Notes: a model not told the origin generated them from the letters alone. DNA of 64,000 bases from Actinomycetospora sp. NBRC 106375 (GCF_030269665.1 NZ_BSTS01000003.1:310001-374000), one strand, 5' to 3'; positions 19,202-28,729 are shown, numbered from the stretch's first letter. A program made the numbers and translations.

Positions 19202-19214
19202 GGAAATAGTTTCC
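19202..19214. promoter_or_regulatory. Palindrome upstream of fmdB, candidate operator
   Basis: ggaaa-tag-tttcc, a 5-3-5 perfect palindrome, lies 35 nt upstream of the fmdB start in an AT-richer patch of an otherwise very GC-rich region. Position and symmetry suit an operator for the amide operon; the regulator is unknown. Confidence 0.45.
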
Positions 19215-19435
19215 AAGGAGCGGCATCTGCGAGGCAAGGCGCAATCTGACAGGTCCGGACGGCCGACGTGCCGGCGCGCGGGGCGTGGGCTGTTCGGGTC
19301 AGTGCGGGGGTGGCGGGGACTGTTCGGGGCAGGGCGGGGTCGGCGGGGTGCGGGCGGCGTCGGCGGGGTGCTCGGGCCGCGGGCGGGCGCTGTGCGCGCG
19401 CTGGGGTTCCCGGGGAGGGCGACGGCCGGGCTGAG

Positions 19436-19484
19436 GGTTACTGGCTGGTATCGCTCGCCAGGCGAGCGATACCAGCCAGTAACC
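19436..19484. repeat. 49-nt near-perfect palindrome
   Basis: A 24-bp arm beginning ggttactggctgg (19436-19459) and its exact complement (19461-19484) are separated by a single base. Both strands encode the same peptide, YWLVSLA. It may be a terminator, a cruciform, an IS end remnant or a dispersed repeat; nothing flanking it looks like a transposase. Confidence 0.9.
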
Positions 19485-19518
19485 GTGGCTCCGGAGAGCG
19501 GACGTGCCCACCCGTGTC

Positions 19519-19577
19519 GCGAGGGGCACCTTGCGCATGATCGACAGGCCCGGAGACCTGCCGAACGTGCCCCTCGC
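19519..19577. repeat. Stem element with gcgaggggcac arms
   Basis: gcgaggggcac (19519-19529) pairs perfectly with gtgcccctcgc (19567-19577). The enclosed 37 nt contain a smaller cagg/cctg stem. The nested form resembles a structured intergenic repeat or RNA element. Confidence 0.7.
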
Positions 19578-19828
19578 CTCCGGGCGGAGCTTCGCCCCGG
19601 GTCGCCGTCAAGATCACGGGCGCGTCATCCACCTTGCCTGGCCCGGCCAGGTGCAAGAGGTGCTCCTGATCAGCACCAGCCAGGACAGGACTCCCGCTCG
19701 CATCTGCGATCAAGTCCACGCCGCCGTCAACGAGAACGCACGGGCTCCCTGCGTCAGGGCCCGCAGCCGAATCCCGTGGCCGTGTCGCCGACAGGACTCG
19801 CAATGTGTCTCACGCGAGGCCTCCCGTT

Positions 19829-21421
19829 TCAGGAACTGGGCGGCCGGGTGCGGCTGCAGGACCGCGCTGGTGACCTGTTGACGTTCTGGTCCCAATCTTC
19901 CGCAGCGATGACGATCACACCGGGCGAGGCGTTCGAGATATCCGGGAAGCGTTCCGACGCCGTAGCTCCGAACCGGGTCGCGAGTGCTCGGGCAGCGCCC
20001 TCCTCGCCGGTGTTGGGGCGGTAGTAGACCGTGCTTTCAGGAACTTCGATCGCGTTGTAGTTGCCGACCATGCCAACGCTCCAACCTGCCTCGCGCAGTT
20101 GGTCGGCCGCGCGGTCGGCCAGACCGGTTCTTGGAGAGTTGTTGTACACGCGGACCGTGGATCTCTCGGTCTCTAGTTGCTCAAGTGCCCTGTCGAACGC
20201 GGGCAGGAGGCCTGGCGTGGAGTCGGAGACTTCGACCGACGCCAGTGCATCGTGAAGGCGTTCTTCGCGCTCTCGACTCCCCGCAACGCCTGGTGATCTG
20301 AAGAAGTCATCATCGGACTCGTAATAGAAGACTGGCCTTGCACCACACGGAACGCCAGTAGAAGGAGTCGCCAGGAACTGCCCAAGGTCGATGCCGGGTT
20401 GCTGCGGGTCCTGTCCAAGCGTCCAGCCATGCCAGCCGCTCTCCGGCGTGCCCTCTTGCTGATCGCTTACGGCGAAATCGGCAAAGACGAAGAGTTCGAC
20501 GACTCCTCGCAAGCAGGTGGGCTCGGCAAAGCATAGCGCCTCATCAGGAGGAGCATCTTCGTCGATCGGCTCATTGTTCGCTTCAAGTATGTTCTTGATC
20601 GCTCTGCCGAGCAGAGGGGGCGAGGGATTCGCCTTGGCGAAGGCGTTGTTGTAAGCGGGGGGATAGAAAGTCAGTCCGGGTTCGGGGGTCGCCGCTGTGC
20701 CGGGCACCGCCGCGATCGCGCCGCCGGGGGCGACCGCGGCGACTGCCCCGCCGGCAGGGACAGATCCGTCGGCAGGCGCCGGTCCGCCAGCAGCGGTCAC
20801 TCCGCCCGGCGCGGCTGCCCCGCCTGGCGCGACTGTGCCGCCGGGCGCGAGGGCTCCGCCGGGGGTGACCGCACCGCCGGAGGCCACTGCCCCGCCGGTC
20901 GCGCCACCCGGGACGATCGGCGCGGCCACGACCGGCCCGCCGCCCGCAGGAGTGCCGCCGGCAGGAGTGCCACCCGCAGGAGTGCCGCCCGCGGGAGCGC
21001 CGCCGGCAGGAGTGCCACCCGCAGGAGTGCCACCCGCAGGAGCGCCGGGCACGCCACCGGGCGCGCCGGCCGGCGCGCCGCCGGGAACGGGGCTCGCACC
21101 GGGCGGCACGACACCCGGCGCGCCGGGACCCGTTCCCGGCGGCACGGCGCCGGGAGAGCCGGGGACGGACTCCGGCGGCTCGGCACCAGGAACCCCAGGG
21201 CCGGGCGGAACGGTCTCCGGGGACGGGCCGGGGAGCGGGCCGGTCGCGGAGGTCGAGCCGGGCGTGCCCGGGGGCGAGGTGGTCGGTGTCGCGACAGGTG
21301 TCGTCGAGCTCCCGCCCCCGAGCGCGAGCACGCCCACCAGGACGGCCACGCCGGCGAGAGCGATCAGGACGATGCCCGCGATCCGTAGCTTCGACGCGTC
21401 GAAGTTCCCGGGTCCTGTCAT
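19829..21421 (-). CDS. Membrane-anchored LytR_C-domain protein with a Gly/Ala/Pro repeat stalk
   Basis: Predicted 530 residues from ATG 21421. One transmembrane helix (about residues 14-36) is followed by a Pro/Gly/Ala-rich stalk to about 260, including several GGTPA repeats. A folded region follows, then a LytR_C domain at about 420-510 (VRVYNNSPRTGLADRAADQL, then a VGNY strand and STVYYRP). LytR_C is found in envelope proteins next to LCP phosphotransferases and in Cei. Here there is no LCP catalytic domain. An extracytoplasmic envelope role is inferred. The folded half (about 19850-20650) is clearly less GC-rich than the surrounding genes, suggesting acquisition or a different history. It lies downstream of sigA with a terminator between. 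Confidence 0.78.
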   Translation of the reverse strand: MTGPGNFDASKLRIAGIVLIALAGVAVLVGVLALGGGSSTTPVATPTTSPPGTPGSTSATGPLPGPSPETVPPGPGVPGAEPPESVPGSPGAVPPGTGPGAPGVVPPGASPVPGGAPAGAPGGVPGAPAGGTPAGGTPAGGAPAGGTPAGGTPAGGTPAGGGPVVAAPIVPGGATGGAVASGGAVTPGGALAPGGTVAPGGAAAPGGVTAAGGPAPADGSVPAGGAVAAVAPGGAIAAVPGTAATPEPGLTFYPPAYNNAFAKANPSPPLLGRAIKNILEANNEPIDEDAPPDEALCFAEPTCLRGVVELFVFADFAVSDQQEGTPESGWHGWTLGQDPQQPGIDLGQFLATPSTGVPCGARPVFYYESDDDFFRSPGVAGSREREERLHDALASVEVSDSTPGLLPAFDRALEQLETERSTVRVYNNSPRTGLADRAADQLREAGWSVGMVGNYNAIEVPESTVYYRPNTGEEGAARALATRFGATASERFPDISNASPGVIVIAAEDWDQNVNRSPARSCSRTRPPSS

Positions 21422-21716
21422 CTCCGGCCCCACCCACTACAGGGCCCTCGGGCCCTGCATTCACTCGATCGGATGTTTAGGGCGAGGATGAGACCACGAT
21501 CGATACCTTCCGCCGAGGCGACGCGCCGGACGGGCAGTCCTCGACACTGAATCGGACGCAACGGTCGACCCCGGACCTCAGGGCGAAGGCTCGGCGCGCC
21601 GGGCGACCGCGCTCCTGACACTCCCAAGAGATCGATCTGGAGAGCACCGCACCAAGCCCACACGACGACGGCCCCCGGAGCCGCAGCTCCGGGGGCCGTC
21701 GATCGCGGGTGGGCAG
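21422..21716. other. Intergenic region between sigA and the LytR_C gene
   Basis: About 295 bp. It holds the sigA terminator (21667-21700) next to the sigA stop. The remainder is presumably the promoter and leader of the minus-strand LytR_C gene. No clear -10 box was identified. Confidence 0.4.
21667..21700 (-). terminator. Terminator after sigA, 15-bp stem
   Basis: gacggcccccggagc (21667-21681) pairs with gctccgggggccgtc (21686-21700) around a cgca loop. It lies 17 nt past the sigA stop on the minus strand. Confidence 0.85.
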
Positions 21717-23105
<1,389 letters not shown>

Positions 23106-23242
23106 AGACGACCTTTCGTGACGAACGGCTGCACGGCGATGCTCGGATCGACGAGCCCGGGCCCCCTGGCGGGCGGCCCGGACGCGAGGCCGGCGCGTGA
23201 GGGAGCCGGTCTCGACCGGTGCCCCGCCTCGGCTCGCGCTTC

Positions 23243-23248
23243 ATTGTA
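23243..23248 (-). promoter_or_regulatory. Candidate -10 box of the sigA promoter
   Basis: On the minus strand TACAAT lies about 138 nt upstream of the sigA start, in the only AT-rich patch of the sigA-suhB interval. It implies a leader of roughly 130 nt. No good -35 was seen. Confidence 0.45.
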
Positions 23249-23366
23249 ACGAGCGTGAGCACTCCCCGTCGCACCTCGCGGTCACGACACCGTGGGTACC
23301 GGGCCCGGGCGGGGTACCGGGATCGATTCCGACTGCTGCGGAGCGCGATCGTCCGCGCGTCGTCGT

Positions 23367-24215
23367 GTGGACATCTCCGTGTGGTCGGATGCGCCGGTGG
23401 ACCCCGTCGACCCGGTCGTTCTGGAGCAGCTGGCGGTCGCGATCGCGCGCGAGACCGCGGCGCTCGCCCTCGCGGTGCGCGACCGTGTCGTGCGCCCCGA
23501 CCGCCTGGACACCAAGAGCTCGGCCACCGACGTCGTGACCGAGGGCGACACGGCGTGCGAGGCGCTGGTCCGGGAGCGGCTCGCCGCGGCCCGTCCGGGC
23601 GACCTCGTGCTCGGCGAGGAGGGCGGCGCGAGCGGCACCCCGGCGCCCGGCCAGGTGCGGTGGGTCGTCGACCCGATCGACGGCACCGTCAACTACACCC
23701 ACGGCCTGCCGTGGTTCTCGGTGTCGCTGGGTGCCGAGGTGGACGGCGTCGTGGTCGCCGGCGCCGTCGTCGAGCCCGTCTCCGGGCGGGTGTGGCGAGC
23801 CGCGCGGGGGCACGGCGCCCACCGCGACGACGAGCCGCTGCGGGCCCCGGAGCAGGACGATCTCGGCCTCGCCGTCGTCGGCACCGGCCTGAACTACGAC
23901 CCGGCCCGGCGCGGCCGCCAGGCGGCGCTGCTGGCCCGGATCGCGACGCGGATCGGCGACGTGCGCCGCACGGGGTGCGCGTCGCTCGACCTCTGCTCGG
24001 TCGCCGCGGGCTGGCTCGACGGCTTCTACGAGCACGGGCTGCACGCGTGGGACGTCGCCGCCGGCGGCCTCGTCGCCGAGGAGGCCGGAGCGGTGGTGCG
24101 GCTGCCGGGCGCCGACCCCGAGGGCCTGGGGGAGGACGCGACCCTCGTCGCGGCCCCCGCGCTCGCCGGGCCGCTGACGAAGCTGCTCGTCGCCGAGGGT
24201 GCAGGAGAGGTCTAG
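23367..24215 (+). CDS. suhB: Inositol-1-monophosphatase family protein (SuhB)
   Basis: Predicted 282 residues from GTG 23367; GTG 23379 is an alternative, and neither has a clear ribosome site. Motifs: DVVTEGD, LGEEGGASG (metal Glu pair), WVVDPIDGTVNYTHGLPWF (the DPxDGT signature) and HAWDVAAGGLVAEEAGA (C-terminal WD motif). It hydrolyses inositol phosphates in the cytoplasm and in mycobacteria contributes to inositol supply for phosphatidylinositol. Location divergent from sigA matches M. tuberculosis suhB (Rv2701c). It is convergent with cei: the two TAG stops share the palindrome CTAG (24212-24215). Confidence 0.92.
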   Translation: MDISVWSDAPVDPVDPVVLEQLAVAIARETAALALAVRDRVVRPDRLDTKSSATDVVTEGDTACEALVRERLAAARPGDLVLGEEGGASGTPAPGQVRWVVDPIDGTVNYTHGLPWFSVSLGAEVDGVVVAGAVVEPVSGRVWRAARGHGAHRDDEPLRAPEQDDLGLAVVGTGLNYDPARRGRQAALLARIATRIGDVRRTGCASLDLCSVAAGWLDGFYEHGLHAWDVAAGGLVAEEAGAVVRLPGADPEGLGEDATLVAAPALAGPLTKLLVAEGAGEV

Positions 24216-24868
24216 GAGCTGCAGTCCACCGAGCGCAGCGCGGTGAGGGCCGCGTCGTCGGGCACGCTCGCGGGGTTGCCCGAGCCGTCGGTGGCCGTCT
24301 GCCGGGCGAGCGCGCGCAGGGCCTCGGTGACCGGCTGGCCGGGGGAGATGTCGCGGAAGTCGTCGCCCAGCGCGATGTCGACCTCGCTGCCCGAGCGGCC
24401 GTCCGAGACCAGCTCGGCACAGGGCACGACCAGGCTGAGCGTGCGCGCGGCCCCCGCGCCGTCGGGCCCGTAGCGGATCTGGCCCACGCAGGAGAGGTCC
24501 TGCGACGGGTAGAGCGGGTCGTTGTCGGGCGGGGCGGCCTCGGCGATCCCGAGCTCGCCCAGCTCGGCGGCCGCGAGCTGGGCCTGCCCGCGCTGGCCGG
24601 CGCCGTTGAGCACCTTCACCCGGACGTCGCCGGGCGCGGCGGCCTGCTGGTCGTCGAGGGCGTCCGTCGGCTGCGGCGAGCCGGCGCCCGCCACCGGCGA
24701 GGTGTTGCAGCTGGTGACCGAACCGGCGGTCGAGCTGGTGAACACGATGGTCCAGGTGACGATGCTCGCCACGGCCAGCACGGCCACGAGCACCGTCGCG
24801 GGCCACATGTTGCGCCGCCGGTAGACGTCGCGGACCTTCTCCGTGCCCGCCCTGACCGTGCCGACCAA
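24212..24868 (-). CDS. cei: Envelope integrity protein Cei (LytR_C domain)
   Basis: Predicted 218 residues from TTG 24868. This start is chosen because ggagga lies 6 nt upstream and the length matches mycobacterial Cei; a longer frame from GTG 25024 would run into the DUF4193 promoter. A basic juxtamembrane segment (VRDVYRRRNMWPA) is followed by one transmembrane helix (about 24-45), an extracytoplasmic linker and a LytR_C domain starting at VRVKVLNGAG (about residue 83). Two later Cys residues and a terminal CSS may form disulfides outside the cell. In M. tuberculosis Rv2700 is required for envelope integrity and virulence. Confidence 0.88.
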   Translation of the reverse strand: MVGTVRAGTEKVRDVYRRRNMWPATVLVAVLAVASIVTWTIVFTSSTAGSVTSCNTSPVAGAGSPQPTDALDDQQAAAPGDVRVKVLNGAGQRGQAQLAAAELGELGIAEAAPPDNDPLYPSQDLSCVGQIRYGPDGAGAARTLSLVVPCAELVSDGRSGSEVDIALGDDFRDISPGQPVTEALRALARQTATDGSGNPASVPDDAALTALRSVDCSS

Positions 24869-25184
24869 CCGACGTCCTCCCGCCCCGACTCCGCACCCGT
24901 CCCCGCGGGTGCGGACCAGGGTAGTGGTGGCCGGCGCCGTGGCGGACTCCTCCGTCGCCGCGGCGCGTCCCCGGGGGTCGGCTGACCGGACGGGCTCCCA
25001 TGGGTTACCCTCCCGCCGCTCCACAGCCGCGCGGACGTCGCGTCGTCCGTGCCGAGGGACCTCCCAGATGAGATCCGGGTCACTTTCTGGCCCGGCACAA
25101 ACGGTCGCCGTCCCGCGTTGTGGAGCCGCACGACCGAGATGGAACCGGGCAGGAAACCGGGCAAGACCGAGGGTGGGAACCGCT

Positions 25185-25487
25185 ATGGCGACCGACTACG
25201 ACGCCCCGCGCCGCAACGAGACCGACGAGATGGGCGAGGACTCCCTCGAGGAGCTCAAGGCCCGCCGCAACGAAGCGCAGTCCGCCGCCGTCGACGTCGA
25301 CGAGACCGACACCGCCGAGAGCTTCGAGCTCCCCGGCGCCGACCTCTCCGGCGAGGAACTGACGGTCCGTGTGCTGCCGAAGCAGGCTGACGAGTTCACG
25401 TGTGGGAGCTGTTTCCTCGTGCACCACCGCAGCCGTCTCGCGGATCAGCGTGGAGGCATGTTCATCTGCCGCGATTGTGCGGCGTGA
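25185..25487 (+). CDS. DUF4193 zinc-ribbon protein
   Basis: Predicted 100 residues from ATG 25185. An acidic N-terminus (NETDEMGEDSLEELKARRNE) precedes VRVLPKQADEFTCGSCFLVH and a final CRDC, giving a CxxC...CxxC ribbon. DUF4193 is a conserved actinobacterial family (M. tuberculosis Rv2699c, also 100 residues). Its function is unknown; zinc binding is likely. Divergent from cei and convergent with DUF3093, 3 nt between stops, as in mycobacteria. Confidence 0.92.
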   Translation: MATDYDAPRRNETDEMGEDSLEELKARRNEAQSAAVDVDETDTAESFELPGADLSGEELTVRVLPKQADEFTCGSCFLVHHRSRLADQRGGMFICRDCAA

Positions 25488-25490
25488 CCC

Positions 25491-25997
25491 TCATCTGAGG
25501 GCGGCGATCAGCCGTTCCGGGTGACGGGTTGACACGACCCAGTACGGGGTGGGGTCGTCCGGGTCGAGGACCTCGATCCGGACGACCGGACCCACCCACG
25601 GCCGGTGCAGCACGAAGGCCTGCGGGTCGAGCCGAGGGCCCAGGGCGAGGCGCTTGTCCTCGCCCGTGACGGCGTCGACCCGACCGATCATCGACACCGG
25701 CAGGTGCGCCGGGCCGGCCCGCAGCTCCCGCTGCCCACCGGTGCCGCTCACGGCGACGCGCACGCGGCCCATCCACACGAGCAGGGCCACGGCGATCGGG
25801 ATCAGCAGCACGTAGGGCAGCCAGGCGCGCACGCCCGGGTGCCCCATGTGGAGCTCCGCGGCCAGCAGCACGGCGACCAGCACCGTCGGCGGCCACCACC
25901 ACCACGGCACGCCGAGGCGCTCGGCGTGGTCGCCGCCGGAGACCGGGCTCGTGCCCGAGCCGGCGTCGGATCCCGGTGAGGGCCGCGGGGAGCTCAC
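25491..25997 (-). CDS. DUF3093 membrane protein
   Basis: Predicted 168 residues from GTG 25997. A short acidic tail is followed by the aromatic motif [14 protein letters not shown], two transmembrane helices (about 32-50 and 58-78), then a soluble domain ending [18 protein letters not shown]. This is the DUF3093 layout (M. tuberculosis Rv2698, about 161 residues). The soluble part is likely cytoplasmic with a PH-like look; its function is unknown. TACTCT (minus strand, 26005-26010) and a 7-nt spacer place the transcription start on the GTG itself, so the mRNA is predicted leaderless. Confidence 0.9.
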   Translation of the reverse strand: MSSPRPSPGSDAGSGTSPVSGGDHAERLGVPWWWWPPTVLVAVLLAAELHMGHPGVRAWLPYVLLIPIAVALLVWMGRVRVAVSGTGGQRELRAGPAHLPVSMIGRVDAVTGEDKRLALGPRLDPQAFVLHRPWVGPVVRIEVLDPDDPTPYWVVSTRHPERLIAALR

Positions 25998-26004
25998 GAC
26001 ACCC

Positions 26005-26014
26005 AGAGTAGTCT
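26005..26014. promoter_or_regulatory. Overlapping divergent -10 boxes of DUF3093 and dut
   Basis: agagtagtct reads TAGTCT on the plus strand (26009-26014) for dut and TACTCT on the minus strand (26005-26010) for DUF3093, sharing two base pairs. Only 25 bp separate the two start codons, so both genes are predicted leaderless and their promoters mutually exclusive. Confidence 0.7.
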
Positions 26015-26022
26015 CGCCCGCC

Positions 26023-26514
26023 GTGGTGCCGGTTGACGTCGTCCGCCTCGACCCCGGGCTGCCGCTCCCGTCCCGGGCCCGGCCCGGCGACGCCGGCGCG
26101 GATCTGGCCGCGGCTCGCGACGTGACCCTCGCCCCCGGGGAGCGCGCGCTCGTGGGCACGGGGATCGCGCTCGTGCTGCCCGAGGGCTACGCGGCGTTCG
26201 TCATGCCGCGCTCCGGGCTCGCGGTGCGCGAGGGCGTCGGGCTGCTGAACTCACCGGGCACCGTGGACGCCGGCTACCGGGGCGAGATCATGGTGTGCCT
26301 GGTCAACCACGACCCGGCCCGGACCGTCACGGTGCGGCGCGGTGACCGCGTCGCGCAGCTGGTGGTCCAGCGGGTGGAGCAGGCCGAGTTCCGGGTGCTC
26401 GAGGGTGTCGACGACCTCGAGACGCTCGCCACCGTCGCGCCGTCGGCACGGGGGGCGGGCGGCTTCGGTTCGAGCGGGGTCGCCGGCGCAGGGACGGAAG
26501 GAGAGCAGCGGTGA
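26023..26514 (+). CDS. dut: Deoxyuridine 5'-triphosphate nucleotidohydrolase
   Basis: Predicted 163 residues from GTG 26023 (GTG 26026 is possible). All five dUTPase motifs are present: [28 protein letters not shown] (catalytic Asp and uracil pocket), [10 protein letters not shown] and the flexible C-terminal [10 protein letters not shown]. It forms a homotrimer that hydrolyses dUTP to dUMP and pyrophosphate, keeping uracil out of DNA and feeding dTMP synthesis. The start lies 8 nt behind TAGTCT. Its TGA overlaps the GTG of the DUF3710 gene (GTGA). Order matches M. tuberculosis Rv2697c-Rv2696c. Confidence 0.96.
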   Translation: MVPVDVVRLDPGLPLPSRARPGDAGADLAAARDVTLAPGERALVGTGIALVLPEGYAAFVMPRSGLAVREGVGLLNSPGTVDAGYRGEIMVCLVNHDPARTVTVRRGDRVAQLVVQRVEQAEFRVLEGVDDLETLATVAPSARGAGGFGSSGVAGAGTEGEQR

Positions 26515-27239
26515 GCGAGGGCGTTGGGCGGCACCGGCATCGCGCCGGGCGCGTCGCGCAGGTCTCGGCGGCCGCCGACCCCGCGGGGCGGCGTCACCAC
26601 CAGCGGCAGGGCCCCTGGGACGCCGAGGACGCCCCGCGCGACGGCCGGCTGCGCCTCGACCTGGGCTCGGTGCAGCTGCCGGTGCCCCGCGGCGCGCGGC
26701 TCAAGGCGGAGCCCGACCCGTCAGGGCCGCTGCGGGCGGTGCACGCGATGATCCCCGAGGGCAGGCTGACGGTCAGCGCCTTCGCGGCGCCGCGCACCGG
26801 GGGCCTGTGGCCGGAGCTGGCCGAGGAGCTGGCCGCCCAGCTGCAGTCCGAGGGCGCGACGATCCGTCGCGACCGGGGCGAGTGGGGCCGCGAGCTGGTG
26901 GCCCGCAACGGCAACACGGTGGCGCGCGTCGTGGGCGTCGAGGGCCCCCGCTGGATGCTGCGCGGGGTCGGGACCGGGCCGGTCGAGCACGCGCTCAAGC
27001 TGCACGGGATGCTGCGGGAGATGATCCGCGGCACCGTGGTCGTGCGGTCGTCGGACCCGCTGCCGGTGCGCTCGCTGCTGCCGCTCGAGGTGCCCGAGGA
27101 CGTGCCGCCGGAGTTCGCGGACTCCCTCGTCGAGTCGATGCCGACCAAGCCCCGCCAGATCACCCGGCCGGAGGGGCCCGTGATCCCGATGATGCTGCCC
27201 CAGCGCGACGGCGCGGGGACGTCGCCGGGTCGCAGCTGA
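26511..27239 (+). CDS. DUF3710 family protein
   Basis: Predicted 242 residues from GTG 26511, overlapping the dut stop by 4 nt. A basic, disordered N-terminus leads to GPWDAEDAP, then [13 protein letters not shown] and [20 protein letters not shown]. The centre holds [13 protein letters not shown] and [18 protein letters not shown] strands, and the end has [16 protein letters not shown]. This matches the DUF3710 family (M. tuberculosis Rv2696c), a soluble actinobacterial protein of unknown function consistently next to dut. Translational coupling to dut suggests co-expression. Confidence 0.92.
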   Translation: MSEGVGRHRHRAGRVAQVSAAADPAGRRHHQRQGPWDAEDAPRDGRLRLDLGSVQLPVPRGARLKAEPDPSGPLRAVHAMIPEGRLTVSAFAAPRTGGLWPELAEELAAQLQSEGATIRRDRGEWGRELVARNGNTVARVVGVEGPRWMLRGVGTGPVEHALKLHGMLREMIRGTVVVRSSDPLPVRSLLPLEVPEDVPPEFADSLVESMPTKPRQITRPEGPVIPMMLPQRDGAGTSPGRS

Positions 27240-27360
27240 CGCCCGTTCCGGAGTGTGGGACGGGCATACCGATGGCGCACGATCCGTTTATCCTTCAGTC
27301 ATCCGCGGCCGAGGGTGCCCGTCCGGGCGCACTGCCGCGGGGACGCACGGGAGCGTTGTG

Positions 27361-27735
27361 ATGACCGCCGAGACCGGATTCCTGCGCCGCATGGTCCGCC
27401 GCCTCACCTCTGACGTCGGCGACCTCGACGCCGACGACCTGTCCGCCGAGGCCGTCCGCTCCGGGTGCAACCGGGCGTGCGACTCGAGCACCGGCGAGTC
27501 CGTGACCGTCAAGGGCCGCCTCCGCTCGGTGGAGATCTGCCCGCGCGGGTCGGTCGCCACCCTCGAGGCGGAGCTCTTCGACGGCACCGACGGCGTCACC
27601 CTCGTGTGGTTGGGACGCCGCCGGATCCCGGGCATCGAGCCGGGTCGTACGGTGCGTGCGAGCGGGCGGGTCGCCGTCCGCGACGGACGCAAGGTCATCT
27701 ACAACCCCTACTACGAGCTGCAGCGGGCGCCCTGA
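27361..27735 (+). CDS. OB-fold nucleic-acid-binding-type protein
   Basis: Predicted 124 residues from ATG 27361 with gggag about 8 nt upstream. A short helical N-terminus (TGFLRRMVRRLTSD) is followed by an OB-fold pattern: VTVKGRLRSVEI, ATLEAELFDGTDGVTLVWLG, then PGRTVRASGRV and KVIYNPYYEL. Family members are small actinobacterial OB-fold proteins (M. tuberculosis Rv2694c) without an assigned activity. It lies between DUF3710 and DUF3159 as in mycobacteria. The 120-nt gap upstream holds no gene. Confidence 0.9.
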   Translation: MTAETGFLRRMVRRLTSDVGDLDADDLSAEAVRSGCNRACDSSTGESVTVKGRLRSVEICPRGSVATLEAELFDGTDGVTLVWLGRRRIPGIEPGRTVRASGRVAVRDGRKVIYNPYYELQRAP

Positions 27736-27884
27736 GCCGAGCAGGGCACACGCCGCCCCGGGAGACCGCCATCCGACCCGACACGCGCAGCGGCGGCCAC
27801 CACGGCGCCGACCCGAGGCCCGACCGCCCCCGCTCCGCGGCCCCCGACGCCGCCCCTGCCGACGCCGACCCGCCCACGGGACCG

Positions 27885-28685
27885 GTGCGCGGCCTGCGCG
27901 GCTCCCGGACCACCGAGCCGCCGACCGAGGTGCTCGCGACGCCGTCCGCGGACGACGCCGACGACGCGCTCGACGAGCCCGACCGGGCCGACGTCGAGGA
28001 GGAGGCCGCCGACCCGACGAAGGCGCCCACGCTGCTCGACCAGATGGGCGGGATCTCCGGGATCGTCGCCTCCGGCGTCCCGGTGGTCGTGTTCGTCGTG
28101 GTCCAGGCCGTCGCGGGCAACCTCGTCGCCTCGATCATCGCCGCCGTGGTCTCGGCGGTCGCCGTGGCCGTGTGGCGCCTGGTCCGCGGCGAGGCCGTGC
28201 AGCCCGCGCTCTCGGGCCTGCTCGGCGTCGCGGTGTGCGCGTTCGTCGCCTGGCGCACCGGCGAGGCCAAGGGGTTCTTCCTGCTCGGCATCTGGACGAG
28301 CCTGGTCTACGGCGGCGTCTTCCTGCTGTCGGTGATCGCCCGGCGCCCGCTGGTCGGGGTGATCTGGCACCTCGTCAACGGCGAGGGCCAGACCTGGCGG
28401 CAGGACCCGCGGGTCCTCCGGGCCTTCGACCTCGCGTCGCTCGCCTGGGTCCTCGTGTTCGGTGCGCGGTTCGTGGTCCAGCGCTGGCTCTACGACTCCG
28501 CGTACGCCGACACCTGGCTCGGTTGGGTGCGCATCGCCATGGGCGTGCCGCTCGCGGCCCTCGCCGCCCTCGTCACGGTGTGGGCCATCCGGCGCAGCCG
28601 CGCGGCGTCCCACGGCGAGCCGGCGCCGGGGCGACGGAGATCAACGCGGCGAACGCGCGCCGAGAAGCAGCGAACGTCCAGCTGA
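27885..28685 (+). CDS. DUF3159 membrane protein
   Basis: Predicted 266 residues if GTG 27885 is the start. No ATG, GTG or TTG lies in frame between the previous stop and 27885 (only CTG 27732 and ATC 27771), so the start is uncertain; GTG near 27930 would also fit. A disordered acidic N-terminus precedes KAPTLLDQMGGISGIVASGV, then five or six transmembrane helices with WRLVRGEAVQPALSGLLGV, FLLGIWTSLVYG and a final arginine-rich tail. This is DUF3159 (M. tuberculosis Rv2693c, about 223 residues), of unknown function. Convergent with the ceoC-like gene. Confidence 0.85.
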   Translation: MRGLRGSRTTEPPTEVLATPSADDADDALDEPDRADVEEEAADPTKAPTLLDQMGGISGIVASGVPVVVFVVVQAVAGNLVASIIAAVVSAVAVAVWRLVRGEAVQPALSGLLGVAVCAFVAWRTGEAKGFFLLGIWTSLVYGGVFLLSVIARRPLVGVIWHLVNGEGQTWRQDPRVLRAFDLASLAWVLVFGARFVVQRWLYDSAYADTWLGWVRIAMGVPLAALAALVTVWAIRRSRAASHGEPAPGRRRSTRRTRAEKQRTSS

Positions 28686-28709
28686 GCACGCCGATAGGGC
28701 GTTCGCTGC
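28667..28709. terminator. Possible convergent terminator at the DUF3159/ceoC boundary
   Basis: gcagcgaacg (28667-28676) pairs with cgttcgctgc (28700-28709). The loop includes the DUF3159 stop. The long 23-nt loop makes it weaker than the other hairpins. Confidence 0.4.
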
Positions 28710-28729
28710 GACACAGCTCGCACCACAGC

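Larger units (their letters stand above)
19168..19828. other. Structured non-coding stretch, about 660 bp
   Basis: Beyond the fmdB promoter there is a G-rich patch (about 19300-19400) with near-repeats such as gtcggcggggtgc, then a 49-nt palindrome (19436-19484), then an element with an 11-bp outer stem (19519-19577). From there to 19828 base composition falls towards that of the following gene. Open frames at 19504-19881 (+) and 19438-19803 (-) exist but have no recognisable family, so I do not call them genes. Confidence 0.55.

Noticed and set aside
19436-19484. Insertion sequence end
   Set aside because: No transposase, no second end and no target duplication seen.
19438-19803. 121-residue minus-strand frame in the same stretch
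   Set aside because: It ends inside the palindrome and includes both arms of the gcgaggggcac stem; no family features. A decayed gene cannot be excluded.
19504-19881. 125-residue plus-strand frame in the low-GC stretch
   Set aside because: No recognisable domain, no ribosome site, and it overlaps the structured element and the 3' end of the LytR_C gene.
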